A stretch of DNA of 64,000 nucleotides from Muriicola jejuensis (GCF_010671595.1 NZ_JAABOP010000003.1:124001-188000), one strand, 5' to 3'; shown: positions 44,936 through 53,906, counted from the stretch's first letter. Numbers and translations are program-made. The notes: generated from the letters alone by a model not told the origin.

Positions 44936-45576
44936 AGGTATTCATTTATAACCGACCTCCTGCCAATAGTCCTCGTGATCACATCCTTCTCGAGGTCCCA
45001 TCCGCGTGCAGGTGAATATTCCCTTCCGTACCAAATGATCTGAAGGTGCAGGTCATTCCATAATTCCTTGGGAAACAGGCGTTTGGCATCCTTTTCTGTT
45101 TGAACCACGTTCTTACCCGAGGAAAATCCCCATCGATACATCAACCTGTGGATATGGGTATCCACGGGAAAGGCCGGTATACCGAATGCCTGGGAAACCA
45201 CCACACTTGCCGTTTTGTGGCCCACCCCCGGTAATTCTTCCAGGAGTTCTATTTCCTGGGGGACCGTACCCCCGTATTGATCGACAAGGATCTGAGAAAG
45301 CCCGTGTATTCCCTTTGATTTCATGGGTGACAAGCCCACAGGTTTAATGACCTCCCTGATTTCCTCCACAGATAATTTGACCATGTCATAAGGATTATCA
45401 GCCCGACTGAAGAGGAGGGGAGTGATCTGGTTCACCCTCACATCGGTGCTCTGTGCAGACAAAAGGACTGCAATAAGCAGGGTATAAGGGTCTTTGTGTT
45501 CCAGGGGAACCGGGATCTCAGGATAGAGTTCGCCCAGGGTGTTTATCGCAAAGGTTACCTTTTCAGATTTGGTCAT
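44914..45576 (-). CDS. nth: Endonuclease III homologue lacking the iron-sulfur cluster
   Basis: A 220-residue DNA glycosylase/AP lyase for oxidised pyrimidines in base-excision repair. The helix-hairpin-helix (LEELPGVGHKTASVVV) contains the lysine nucleophile K121, and the catalytic aspartate D139 is in VDTHIHRL. The usual C-terminal 4Fe-4S loop is missing: where it belongs the sequence reads GREYSPARGWDLEKD, and the whole protein has no cysteine. I recall cluster-less homologues of similar sequence in flavobacteria, but did not check. It shares a short divergent gap with the peroxiredoxin gene. Confidence 0.9.
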   Translation of the reverse strand: MTKSEKVTFAINTLGELYPEIPVPLEHKDPYTLLIAVLLSAQSTDVRVNQITPLLFSRADNPYDMVKLSVEEIREVIKPVGLSPMKSKGIHGLSQILVDQYGGTVPQEIELLEELPGVGHKTASVVVSQAFGIPAFPVDTHIHRLMYRWGFSSGKNVVQTEKDAKRLFPKELWNDLHLQIIWYGREYSPARGWDLEKDVITRTIGRRSVINEYLKKKKAR

Positions 45577-45611
45577 ATATGATTACTTTTATGCTCACTA
45601 AAAAAATGCGT

Positions 45612-46061
45612 ATGAAAACACTTAAGGAAGGGGACAAAGTACCTCAATTTACCTCAAAAGACCAAGATGGGAACGAAATAAAGCTTTCGGATTACAATGG
45701 GAAAAAGCTGATCGTGTTCTTTTATCCCAGGGCCAATACTCCCGGTTGTACGGCAGAAGCCTGTAATCTCCGGGATAATTATACCGCCTTGAAGGAAAAA
45801 GGATATTCCCTCTTAGGGGTCAGCGAGGATTCCCAGAAAAAACAGGCCAGTTTCAGGGACAAATACGATTTTCCATTCCCCTTGCTGGCCGATGAAGACC
45901 ATACGGTCATCAATGCCTTCGGGGTGTGGGGGCCAAAAAAATTCATGGGCAGGGAATACGATGGGATCCATCGGATGACCTTTATCATAGATGAGAAAGG
46001 CGTGGTGGAAAAGGTTATAGATAAGGTGAATACCAAGGACCATGCGGCACAGATCCTTTGA
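45612..46061 (+). CDS. bcp: Thioredoxin-dependent peroxiredoxin (BCP/PrxQ)
   Basis: A 150-residue peroxiredoxin that reduces hydroperoxides with thioredoxin. The peroxidatic C46 lies in NTPGCTAEACN and the resolving C51 five residues later, the PrxQ alpha-2 type. I chose the ATG at 45612 because the frame is open from 45579 but this start gives the normal family length and N-terminus (MKTLKEGDKVPQF). It sits divergently to nth with a very short gap. Confidence 0.92.
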   Translation: MKTLKEGDKVPQFTSKDQDGNEIKLSDYNGKKLIVFFYPRANTPGCTAEACNLRDNYTALKEKGYSLLGVSEDSQKKQASFRDKYDFPFPLLADEDHTVINAFGVWGPKKFMGREYDGIHRMTFIIDEKGVVEKVIDKVNTKDHAAQIL

Positions 46062-46077
46062 GGATTCTAATCGTTAA

Positions 46078-46108
46078 GAAAAAACCCTGACCAGAATCAG
46101 GGTTTTTT
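46078..46108. terminator. Bidirectional rho-independent terminator
   Basis: Stem AAAACCCTGA / TCAGGGTTTT with loop CCAGAA; T-run on the plus strand, A-run before it. It serves bcp and the convergent gene. Confidence 0.88.
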
Positions 46109-46115
46109 ATGACTT

Positions 46116-47567
46116 TTATTTCTCCACGATCTCCTCCTGTCGTGTAAAGAGCTTTTTCTTCTTGATGATATCTGCGATCCCTTCCGGCAGCATTTCTTCC
46201 CATCCATCTTCTCCGTTCATGATCTTCTTGAGGACGTCCCTTGAGAAAATATGCATGATCTCGGGATCGTAATCTATAATGTCCATGACCTTTCCATTGT
46301 ATTTGAAGAACTTGTAGAGTTCCTTCATCCTGGGGTGTACCTTGATATTGTTGCTGGTCATGATCTGCCCGGTCTCCGGATTCTTCATGGGATAGAGATA
46401 GACCTTCAGATCTTTGAAGAACAACTTTCCGAAAGCTTCCAGGATACCCCCGCTCAGATGCCTGTAGTATTTTTCATCAAAGATCTCCACCAGGTTGTTG
46501 ACCCCCATGGTAAGGCCGATTCGCGCCTTGGTATAGTTGCCCAGGTACTCAACGAGTTTGTAATATTCCTGGAATTTGGAGATCAGAACCGTATGACCGA
46601 GGGAACACAGCAATTCCGCGCGGTCCATAAAATCTTGTTCGTCTATTTCCCCGGAAGCCTTGAGGTTAGCCAGGGTGATCTCGAACATGACCACGGTATT
46701 CTCTTCCTCCACGGTCTGTTCCCGTACGAAGATGTCATAGGATTTCTGGAACATGTCCATGTTAACCTTGGTCACAGGGCGGAAACTACCCCTGAGTGCC
46801 AGGATATTTTTCTTGTACAGGACCGCAGCCGGGAGGAGGTTGTTCCCGTCCGGACCGAACATCACTGCGTCGGTCATGTCATTTCTGATGAGCTGAAGGC
46901 TCATCAGCCTGTTGTCTACATTCTTGAAATTGGGCCCCGAGAAATTCACCATGTCTATTTCAACCGTATCCTTGTCGATATGGTCGTACAGGTACTTCAG
47001 TAATTTCCTGGGTTTATTGTATTTGTAAAAAGCCCCGTATATCAGGTTGACCCCGACGATCCCCAGCGTCTCCTGCTGAAGTCGTGCCTCGTTCTGCTTG
47101 AAGCGAAGGTGGAGGATGATCTCATCGTATTCCTTCTGGTTAGGGTCGAGTTGGAATAGGATCCCTACCCAGCCATGACCTTTGTACCGCTTGGAAAAAT
47201 CTATGGTGGCTACCGTGTTGGCGTAAGTGAAGAAGAGGCGGTCCGGATGGTCCTTCCTGCTGATGCGCTCCTCCATCAGTTGCATCTCGTGCTTCAGCAT
47301 TTTGTTCAGTCGGCTCTGGGTCACATATCTTCCATCCTTTTCGGTGCCGTAGATCGCGTCACTGAAATTCTTGTCGTAAGCGCTCATCGCCTTGGCAATG
47401 GTTCCCGATGCGCCCCCTGATCTGAAAAAATGCCTCGCTGTTTCCTGCCCGGCCCCAATTTCAGCAAAGGTTCCATAGATCACAGGATTCAGGTTGATGC
47501 GAAGAGTTTTGGCCTTGATGGAAGGTATATTTTCGAAAGCAGGATCTTGATTTAAAACGGACGCCAT
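46116..47567 (-). CDS. Conserved protein of unknown function, about 480 residues
   Basis: A 483-residue soluble protein, with no signal peptide or membrane segment. It opens with FENIPSIKAKTLRINLNPV and has a conserved GTFAEIGAGQETARHFFRS stretch near residue 40. I recall similar proteins in flavobacteria labelled inconsistently, at times as nicotinate-nucleotide adenylyltransferase, but I see no nucleotidyltransferase HxGH motif that would justify that. The length and even composition suggest an enzyme or a large cytosolic scaffold. It stands alone, divergent from the PhnP-like gene. Confidence 0.8.
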   Translation of the reverse strand: MASVLNQDPAFENIPSIKAKTLRINLNPVIYGTFAEIGAGQETARHFFRSGGASGTIAKAMSAYDKNFSDAIYGTEKDGRYVTQSRLNKMLKHEMQLMEERISRKDHPDRLFFTYANTVATIDFSKRYKGHGWVGILFQLDPNQKEYDEIILHLRFKQNEARLQQETLGIVGVNLIYGAFYKYNKPRKLLKYLYDHIDKDTVEIDMVNFSGPNFKNVDNRLMSLQLIRNDMTDAVMFGPDGNNLLPAAVLYKKNILALRGSFRPVTKVNMDMFQKSYDIFVREQTVEEENTVVMFEITLANLKASGEIDEQDFMDRAELLCSLGHTVLISKFQEYYKLVEYLGNYTKARIGLTMGVNNLVEIFDEKYYRHLSGGILEAFGKLFFKDLKVYLYPMKNPETGQIMTSNNIKVHPRMKELYKFFKYNGKVMDIIDYDPEIMHIFSRDVLKKIMNGEDGWEEMLPEGIADIIKKKKLFTRQEEIVEK

Positions 47568-47627
47568 TCCTCAGGGTTTTCGCTTCAAAGTTAATAAGAA
47601 TGGGACATCTTTTAAATAAATATGTCA

Positions 47628-47635
47628 TAAATTTG
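47628..47635 (+). promoter_or_regulatory. -7 box for the PhnP-like gene
   Basis: TAAATTTG matches TAnnTTTG exactly and lies downstream of the ATG at 47600, so if used the protein must start at the TTG at 47654. Confidence 0.42.
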
Positions 47636-47653
47636 AATAAAATAGACGAGCCG

Positions 47654-48418
47654 TTGAAATTGACTTTTTTGGGAACCGGAACCTCTCAGGGGATCCCCGT
47701 AATCGGGAGTACGCATCCGGTATGCCTGAGTAAAAATCCCAAGGACAAAAGGCTCCGTGTTTCCGTTCTTATCTCCTGGGGGAATTACAATTTTGTGATC
47801 GACTGTGGCCCTGATTTCCGCCAGCAAATGTTGACGAACGAGGTGACAAAACTCGACGGCATCCTATTTACCCACGAGCACGCAGATCATACCGCCGGGA
47901 TAGATGATATCAGGCCCTTCTTTTTCAGACAGGGCGACATCCCTATCTATGCCCATCAGCGAGTAGTGGACAACCTGAAGAAGAGGTTCGACTACATCTT
48001 TTCCGATATCAACCGTTACCCTGGCGCCCCTGCTGTTAAAGTGAATGTGGTCGAGAAGGGAATACCTTTTTCCCTGGGGGATCTGCAAGCACATCCGATC
48101 GAGGCATTCCACAACCGCTTACAGGTGTTCGGATATCGCATTGGCGGAGTGGCCTACCTGACCGATGTCAAAAGCATTGAAGATAAAGAAATAGAAAAGA
48201 TAAAAGGCATTAAAGTATTGTGTGTTAATGCATTGAGAAAGGAACCACATCACTCCCATTTCAATTTGGAGGAAGCCCTTTCCTTTGTGGAAAAGGTACA
48301 GCCTCAAACCGCGTATTTTACGCACATTAGCCATCATATGGGCTTTCACGACGAAGTGGAGAATAGCCTTCCGGAGCACGTACACCTGGCCTATGACAAT
48401 TTAACGGTAAATCTCTAA
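47654..48418 (+). CDS. PhnP-like metallo-beta-lactamase-fold hydrolase
   Basis: A 254-residue MBL-fold enzyme in the PhnP/RNase Z-like group. The opening is KLTFLGTGTSQGIPVIG, the metal site is HEHADHTAGIDD, and late His residues are in ITPIEAFH-like and THISHHMGF stretches. I place the start at the TTG at 47654: it gives the family-typical LKLTFLG N-terminus and lies behind the -7 box at 47628, while an in-frame ATG at 47600 would add an unusual 18-residue extension. Family members are phosphodiesterases; the substrate is unknown. It is 2 bases from the next gene. Confidence 0.85.
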   Translation: MKLTFLGTGTSQGIPVIGSTHPVCLSKNPKDKRLRVSVLISWGNYNFVIDCGPDFRQQMLTNEVTKLDGILFTHEHADHTAGIDDIRPFFFRQGDIPIYAHQRVVDNLKKRFDYIFSDINRYPGAPAVKVNVVEKGIPFSLGDLQAHPIEAFHNRLQVFGYRIGGVAYLTDVKSIEDKEIEKIKGIKVLCVNALRKEPHHSHFNLEEALSFVEKVQPQTAYFTHISHHMGFHDEVENSLPEHVHLAYDNLTVNL

Positions 48419-48420
48419 GA

Positions 48421-48915
48421 ATGAAAGCACGAATATTTTTATACCTCTTTATTTTTTCTTCCCTGATCGCCTTGTATATCTATGTGAGTTATTCGAGTCA
48501 GGTCGAGGTGGGGAAGGAAAAGATATCATCTCTGGAGTTGGAAAAGCAGCAGCTTGAGGATTCCCTAAAAACCTCCAGGCTCAAAGTACTCGACCTCCAG
48601 TATTTCTCATTGGAGAACAACGATGACGCCCTGGCGTATTACGATCATCTTTCCCTGGCAGATCCTTCCCGCTATATTGCCGATAAACTGCTTGAGACCA
48701 ATGAGCGCAAAGGGGACAATCCGCTGATCCCCTATGAAGGGATGGAGAGCAATTTCAAGATCAACAAGATACAGATCCTGAACCACAGATGGATCATTGC
48801 CGATTTTTCAGATGGTAGATTCTGGGGAGAACTCTTCATCAGATATGAGCTCAAGGATGACCTTTCTGTGGATTTCACCCTCTTAGACCATCTCCTCTAT
48901 ACCCGCAGCAATTAG
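48421..48915 (+). CDS. Small membrane-anchored coiled-coil protein
   Basis: A 164-residue protein: an N-terminal membrane helix (about 5-25), a short coiled coil (about 28-58, KISSLELEKQQLEDSL) and a compact C-terminal domain (about 105-160). It follows the PhnP-like gene by 2 bases and so is likely co-transcribed with it. It overlaps the esterase gene by 4 bases at its 3' end. I do not recognise the family. Confidence 0.75.
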   Translation: MKARIFLYLFIFSSLIALYIYVSYSSQVEVGKEKISSLELEKQQLEDSLKTSRLKVLDLQYFSLENNDDALAYYDHLSLADPSRYIADKLLETNERKGDNPLIPYEGMESNFKINKIQILNHRWIIADFSDGRFWGELFIRYELKDDLSVDFTLLDHLLYTRSN

Positions 48916-49571
48916 AGGTGTTTGGCCAGCCAGGTGTTCATGGAGTAAAAATTTTCCCTTGAGACCCCATGCCCTGTGGGAAATTCCTCAAAGGCATAGG
49001 AGATCCCCAACCGATCCAGAATGGCCGGTGTTCTGCTCGCCCAGGATAAGGGGATGACAGGGTCTAATTGTCCGTGAGAGACGTACATCTTAAGGTGGCT
49101 GTGATCTTTTTTGTCATAACCCGCCGAAAGGATATTTTCATCTACGTATCCGCTTAATCCCACCACATTCTGAATCATTTCCGGATAGGAGAGCGCCAGG
49201 GCGAAACTCAGTACCGTACCCTGGCTGAAACCCAGTAAACTGATCCTGGTCTCATCAAGGGAGTAGGCATCTATGGCTTCCTTGATAAAGAGCATCATTT
49301 TCTGGACTGACGCACGCGCCTGTTCGGTGTCACTCCATTTGCCGAAATTGGCATCAAAATCGATCTGGTACCAGGCGAAGCCATAGGGGGGAAGACGGTA
49401 TGGTGCCCTTGCAGAAATAACGCACAACTCTTCGGGTAATTCCGGGGCAAAGGAAAAAAGGTCTTCCTCGTTACTCCCGTAACCGTGGAACAGAAAAATC
49501 GCCGGGGATTTGACCGTGCTCTTTGCAGGCGGCCTGATGAGATGCTCCAAACTCAGGTGCTGTGTGGTCAT
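48912..49571 (-). CDS. Alpha/beta hydrolase, carboxylesterase/phospholipase family
   Basis: A 219-residue cytoplasmic serine esterase of the carboxylesterase type 2 group. The catalytic triad is S116 (LGFSQGTV), D170 (GQLDPVIP) and H201 (PTGHGVS); the N-terminal FLFHGYGSNEEDLF holds the oxyanion region. The enzyme should act on small carboxyl esters or acyl-thioesters. It is the last gene of the BatA operon: it lies 1 base after the small membrane protein gene. Confidence 0.88.
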   Translation of the reverse strand: MTTQHLSLEHLIRPPAKSTVKSPAIFLFHGYGSNEEDLFSFAPELPEELCVISARAPYRLPPYGFAWYQIDFDANFGKWSDTEQARASVQKMMLFIKEAIDAYSLDETRISLLGFSQGTVLSFALALSYPEMIQNVVGLSGYVDENILSAGYDKKDHSHLKMYVSHGQLDPVIPLSWASRTPAILDRLGISYAFEEFPTGHGVSRENFYSMNTWLAKHL

Positions 49572-49572
49572 G

Positions 49573-49902
49573 CTATTGTATAAAGGTGAACCATTTCTGG
49601 AAGTAATTCCCGATCACAGGCATCGCGTTGGCCTTCCCGCTTATGGCTCCCAGAAAACCGTAAAGCCACATCACAAAATAGAAGACATACAGGGCAAGGA
49701 GTGCGTATTCGTAGAACCATACACTTAGAAACAGAGCCACACCGAGGAACAGCAAATGGATCCCAAAGGCCTGTCGTATGTGAAACCTGGCAAAGGAATT
49801 CTTAGGCTCCAGATTCATGGTGATCGCAATCAGGGCCCCTACCATCGTGATGTAGGCAATTATAGCCGTGGTCTTGCCTTCGTTGATTTCTTGCGGGTCC
49901 AT
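49573..49902 (-). CDS. Small membrane protein, DUF4870-like
   Basis: A 109-residue protein with three hydrophobic segments (about 12-30, 45-70, 75-95) and an N-terminal DPQEINEGKTTAIIAY stretch of the DUF4870/Tic20-like type. Function unknown. It lies between the dihydroorotase-like gene and the esterase gene in one operon, with gaps of 7 bases and 1 base. Confidence 0.75.
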   Translation of the reverse strand: MDPQEINEGKTTAIIAYITMVGALIAITMNLEPKNSFARFHIRQAFGIHLLFLGVALFLSVWFYEYALLALYVFYFVMWLYGFLGAISGKANAMPVIGNYFQKWFTFIQ

Positions 49903-49909
49903 GAATTCC

Positions 49910-51172
49910 TTATGCTTTGTGGAGGTAAACCTGATGTTCTGTCACACTTCCGTACACCCTGCCTTTGCCTTTTTTGCCTATATACATACTGTTTTTGGAA
50001 GTGGACAGGAGTCCCTCTTTGGAAATGAAATATTCTCCTTCCGGATTGAAAAGGCTCAGTCCAGCCCGAGCTCCTTCTTTCAGGACCGGCGACTCCAGTG
50101 AAAATCGCTGTCTACCCCTGGTAAGGATTTCTACGGCCAATTCCGGACCGAAAATCGAATTCAGAATCACAAAGAAGGATTCGAGACCGAGGGACCCATA
50201 GGCCGCCCTGTCGAATTCCACTCGTTTCTCTTCTATGTCGATTGGCATATGGTCAGACGTGACCATGTCGATCACTCCATTTCTGACCCCTTTGCGCAAT
50301 GCTTCCCGGTCCTTTGCCGTTCGCAAGGGGGGCATGACCTTAAAATGGGTGTCATATTCATGAAGGACTTCATCTGTATGGAAGAGGTTGTGGATGGCTA
50401 CACTGCAACTTACATCCAGACCCTTCTTTTTGGCCTCGCTTATCAGGGAAACCGCTCTCGCTGTGGAGATCGTCGGGATATGCAATTTGCCCCCTGTGTA
50501 TTCGAGAATAGACAAGTCCCTTGCGATCTGTATCTCTTCAGCCAGGGCAGGGATACCCCTCAATCCCAGTTTGGTGGACGTATCTCCTTCATTGACTGTC
50601 CCGGTAGCGGCAATGGATGCATCCATGGGAAAGGAAAACACCAAACCTCCGAATCCTTGAGCGTATTGCAAGGCGATCTTAAGAAGGTTTGCATGGGTGA
50701 CGGGCGACTTAAAGTCGTAAAAAGCGACTGCACCTGCCTTTTGCATGTCGTACATTTCAGCCAGATCGGTTCCGGCAGACAAACGGGTCAGAGTTCCCAA
50801 AGGGTGGACGTGGGCCCCTTTTCCCGCAGCCGTTTTTTTGACGAAGACGATATCCCCACTTGTATCAGGTACGGGGTTTGTATTCGGGTTCAGGATGATG
50901 TCTGTAAAGCCGCTAAGGGCAGCAACTCTGGCACCATGGGCCAGGGTCTCCCTTTCTTCATATCCGGGCTCGCCGAAGCTCACACTGCTGTCTATCCATC
51001 CCGGTGAAATATGGAGGTTTGGCAATTCGATGACCTTGGTCCTTGAATCCGGGGTAACCGAGGTGGCGATCTTCTCTATGACCCCGTTTTTGATCCAGAT
51101 ATCCCTGACCTTTCCGTGCAAGCTCTTATTCTGATCGTCCAGGATGCGAGCTGATTTAAGGAGAATGTTCAT
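49910..51172 (-). CDS. Dihydroorotase homologue lacking the metal ligands (likely non-catalytic)
   Basis: A 420-residue amidohydrolase-fold protein. It has the dihydroorotase layout and keeps the final DHMPID motif, but the N-terminal metal site is gone: where active enzymes have DxHVHxREPG, this has D61-S-S-V-S-F-G-E-P-G, so both His and the Arg are replaced. The usual later metal His residues also differ (FPMD, LHIPTIST, AIHNLF). It may be a partner of an active dihydroorotase or of aspartate transcarbamoylase, or have a new role. I use the ATG at 51172, which overlaps the BatA stop by four bases. Confidence 0.82.
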   Translation of the reverse strand: MNILLKSARILDDQNKSLHGKVRDIWIKNGVIEKIATSVTPDSRTKVIELPNLHISPGWIDSSVSFGEPGYEERETLAHGARVAALSGFTDIILNPNTNPVPDTSGDIVFVKKTAAGKGAHVHPLGTLTRLSAGTDLAEMYDMQKAGAVAFYDFKSPVTHANLLKIALQYAQGFGGLVFSFPMDASIAATGTVNEGDTSTKLGLRGIPALAEEIQIARDLSILEYTGGKLHIPTISTARAVSLISEAKKKGLDVSCSVAIHNLFHTDEVLHEYDTHFKVMPPLRTAKDREALRKGVRNGVIDMVTSDHMPIDIEEKRVEFDRAAYGSLGLESFFVILNSIFGPELAVEILTRGRQRFSLESPVLKEGARAGLSLFNPEGEYFISKEGLLSTSKNSMYIGKKGKGRVYGSVTEHQVYLHKA

Positions 51173-53085
51173 TTCATTGCCTTTTGAATGATAATCTCTG
51201 CCAGTAAGAACAGCACCGCTAAAATAACAAACCATTTCCAAAGGCCTGTTACCCTGCGGTCATTTTCAATCGTCGAGAACAAGTCTTCTATAGAGCTTGC
51301 CAAGATCACTCCGTCGTTCATATCTTCCAGATCGATGTAGGTGAGATCACTTTCTTTCCTTGTAAAATTAAAGCTGAACGACCTGCCTATAGGCGCATTT
51401 TCCAGGCTATAGGCGCCTGCTTCCGTAGGTCCGCCTGAAAACCAGAGACGGGTGTTTCGTCCAACAGCCTGTTGTCTGGGGATGACTTCCATGTTGCCTT
51501 TTCTAAGGCTGAGGATCCGATCCTCCTCCAGTTGTACCGGGACATCCTCTGAACTGTCAGACCCCAGAAGATAATAGAGGGAGGGAAGGCTTCTGCTTCT
51601 CATAGCCATGGCGTAAAGGGTTGGGACTACCAGGGGTGAAGTCGTGAAATTTGTATTTTCAGGTTGTAGGGATGCAGTGAATACATAGAGTTTTTCACGA
51701 CCTGCGAGAAAGGGAGCCTCGTTGGCAAACCCGAGTATTTTATCCGAATTACCGTTGAGGGTAAAATATTCCCTGACCGAGGGATACTGGAAATTTTTTA
51801 CTTCATCCTTGAAGACATCGGTAAATAAAGGATGTCTGTAATTGATATCTGTAATATCCAGAGGCGCTGAGATCTTTTTAGCTATGGACAATCCATATGG
51901 GGTAATGAGACGGTTAAAATCGCCTGCATTCATTTCCAAGGAGGGGATCAGTAGCAGACTGCCACCGAGGTCGATATAATCCCTTAAAGGCTGCACCCCA
52001 ACCTCAGGAAGTGAACTCAGTTCGTTGAGAATAACAAGGTCCTGATTAGCCAGGAGAGACAAAGCCTGTTCTATGGAAGCCACCGACCGGTATTCGGAAG
52101 TTTCGTCCCCGAATAATCTCTGAAGGAATTCGTCTCGTGTCCCGATACCTAATACCCTGATCTTTTCCTTTGTGCTGAGATTAAAAAAGAGATCATTGTC
52201 ATAGGACAGACCCGTATCTTCCAGGGAGACCCTGCCCTCAATATCCTCCCCGGGAGGGAGGGAAAAAACGATCTCAGAAACACCGCTTGGATTAAAGGCT
52301 ACGGCCGACTTAGCGATCAGAGAACCTTTGTTGAATAAGGAGACCGGAACAGATCCAAAATCCGTATTCCCGGAAACCAGGATATGAAGTCCGTTGTCAT
52401 TTCCAGTAGACGCATCGAAATAGACCGAATCAATGGAGACATTGATCAGTTCATCTGCTCGCATGGGCACATAAAATATCTCCGGCTCTTCATCCTCCGG
52501 GATGTTTAAGGTTCCCATAGATTCCTGAAAATCTGAGAGGATCACCATTTTGGCTTCCACATTCGATTCCCCGCTGAAAAAGGATTTTCCTCTGAGCCTG
52601 ATCTCCTCCAGGGTGAGCTGATCACTGGAATACTGAATTTGCAGGAGCGAATTTCTCACTTCTTCCATCGTCACCTCCCTGTATTCCGAATCATTGGTGA
52701 AGAGGGAAAAGGTAAGACCCTCGGGAACTGAACGAACGAGTCCCTGGGTGGCCTCCTCAAGGAGTAAACTTGGTCCCTGTCGCGCCTGCATACTAAAGGA
52801 ATTATCCAGGTATACTGCGATTTCCTGCTCTTTGAATGCCGATTCGCTGGCTGTAAAGGGCTGGGCAAATGCCAGGATCAAGGCAGTAAAAAGAGCTATC
52901 CGTGTGAGGAGAAGCAGCCAGCGCTTAAGATTTTGGCTCTTTTGAGATTTGGCCTGTACCTTTTTGAGGAGCCTGACATTCGTGAATGGGGTGGTCTTGA
53001 ACCTCCGAAGTTGCAGGAGGTGTATAAGGACAGGGATTAGGAGCAACCAAAGAAACCAGAGGAGTTGCGGGTATTTAAACAGCAT
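51169..53085 (-). CDS. BatA-type membrane protein with vWA-like region
   Basis: A 638-residue protein opening with the BatA N-terminal domain (LWLLLIPVLIHLLQLRRFKTT, two membrane helices). A von Willebrand A-like region follows at about 80-200, with an AVYLDNSFSM motif that fits a degenerate MIDAS DxSxS. A long beta-rich middle and a final membrane helix (about 618-635) close it. BatA proteins occur in flavobacteria next to MoxR-like ATPases and were linked to oxygen tolerance in Bacteroides; no moxR is in this window. It shares a 4-base overlap with the dihydroorotase-like gene. Confidence 0.85.
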   Translation of the reverse strand: MLFKYPQLLWFLWLLLIPVLIHLLQLRRFKTTPFTNVRLLKKVQAKSQKSQNLKRWLLLLTRIALFTALILAFAQPFTASESAFKEQEIAVYLDNSFSMQARQGPSLLLEEATQGLVRSVPEGLTFSLFTNDSEYREVTMEEVRNSLLQIQYSSDQLTLEEIRLRGKSFFSGESNVEAKMVILSDFQESMGTLNIPEDEEPEIFYVPMRADELINVSIDSVYFDASTGNDNGLHILVSGNTDFGSVPVSLFNKGSLIAKSAVAFNPSGVSEIVFSLPPGEDIEGRVSLEDTGLSYDNDLFFNLSTKEKIRVLGIGTRDEFLQRLFGDETSEYRSVASIEQALSLLANQDLVILNELSSLPEVGVQPLRDYIDLGGSLLLIPSLEMNAGDFNRLITPYGLSIAKKISAPLDITDINYRHPLFTDVFKDEVKNFQYPSVREYFTLNGNSDKILGFANEAPFLAGREKLYVFTASLQPENTNFTTSPLVVPTLYAMAMRSRSLPSLYYLLGSDSSEDVPVQLEEDRILSLRKGNMEVIPRQQAVGRNTRLWFSGGPTEAGAYSLENAPIGRSFSFNFTRKESDLTYIDLEDMNDGVILASSIEDLFSTIENDRRVTGLWKWFVILAVLFLLAEIIIQKAMK

Positions 53086-53102
53086 GTCCTGAATTCATTT
53101 GA

Positions 53103-53110
53103 CAAATATA
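53103..53110 (-). promoter_or_regulatory. -7 box for the BatA operon
   Basis: On the minus strand TATATTTG matches TAnnTTTG exactly, 17 bases before the BatA ATG at 53085. Confidence 0.48.
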
Positions 53111-53219
53111 ATCAATCTTTCCAAGGTGCCTGTTCGTCTTTTTGCACAGTTACAAGGGCCTAATGCAAATTCGGCAAAAGAAGAAAGAACAAAGCTTTTT
53201 AAGAGAGTGATTTTGCCCT

Positions 53220-53906
53220 TTATTCTTTATTGCTTAAGGCCTCCCGGATGGCCGATTCGGCCAGTGGCGCCATCACTTCATATCCTTTTGCTGTGGGATG
53301 AACTCCATCACGAGCAAGTTCCGGATCCAATCCTTGTTCCTCATTGACCATGGCGGAGAAATAATCGAGATAGACCACTCCGGCTTCCTTCGCATATTCC
53401 CGGATCATGGCGTTGAGTTGAGGGATTTTAAGATCGGGCCTCAGTCCGGGACGCCAAGGGTAGTCCGAGGCCGGTAAAACGGAACTAAGGACCACCGCGA
53501 TGCCATTGGCCCGGGCCAGTTCTGTCATGGAAATCAGATTTCCAAGGGTCTCCTCAAGGGTCATGGGACCTATATTCCCGGCAATGTCATTCGTTCCGGC
53601 CAGAATGACGACCACCTGTGGATGGAGGTCGATCACATCCTGTCTGAACCTGACGAGCATCTGGGGAGTGGTCTGTCCACCGATGCCGCGGTTTACGTAG
53701 GGCTTTCCTTCAAAAAAGGAAGGCATGGTGTGCAACCAGCCGATCGTAATGGAGTTCCCAAAGAAAACGACTCTGCCTTCTTCTTTCATGGTTTCTTTCA
53801 GTGTTTGGTTCGCAGATCTGAACTTTTCCAGTTGAGCCCAGTCCTGGGCATAGACATGTCCGCAAAGGAGTACAGCCAGAGTAATGAAAATAAGGGTTCT
53901 CTTCAT
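53220..53906 (-). CDS. Exported SGNH/GDSL-family hydrolase
   Basis: A 228-residue secreted esterase/lipase. With the ATG at 53906 it has a signal peptide (MKRTLIFITLAVLLCGHVYA); the frame stays open further upstream without a better start. The SGNH blocks are seen: FFGNSIT with S52, RGIGGQTT, AGTNDI (G104-D107) and the catalytic D200-x-x-H203 in ARDGVHPTAKGY. Such enzymes deacylate carbohydrates, lipids or peptidoglycan; the target is unknown. Confidence 0.88.
   Translation of the reverse strand: MKRTLIFITLAVLLCGHVYAQDWAQLEKFRSANQTLKETMKEEGRVVFFGNSITIGWLHTMPSFFEGKPYVNRGIGGQTTPQMLVRFRQDVIDLHPQVVVILAGTNDIAGNIGPMTLEETLGNLISMTELARANGIAVVLSSVLPASDYPWRPGLRPDLKIPQLNAMIREYAKEAGVVYLDYFSAMVNEEQGLDPELARDGVHPTAKGYEVMAPLAESAIREALSNKE

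Noticed and set aside
46251-47003. Open frame opposite the unknown 480-residue protein
   Set aside because: The minus-strand frame is twice as long, starts right and ends at a terminator; the plus-strand frame is a shadow.
46116-47567. Annotation as nicotinate-nucleotide adenylyltransferase
   Set aside because: The HxGH-type motif of nucleotidyltransferases is not seen, and the protein is about twice as long as NadD.
49910-51172. Simple annotation as active dihydroorotase PyrC
   Set aside because: Both His of the metal-binding HxH and other ligands are replaced, so activity is unlikely.
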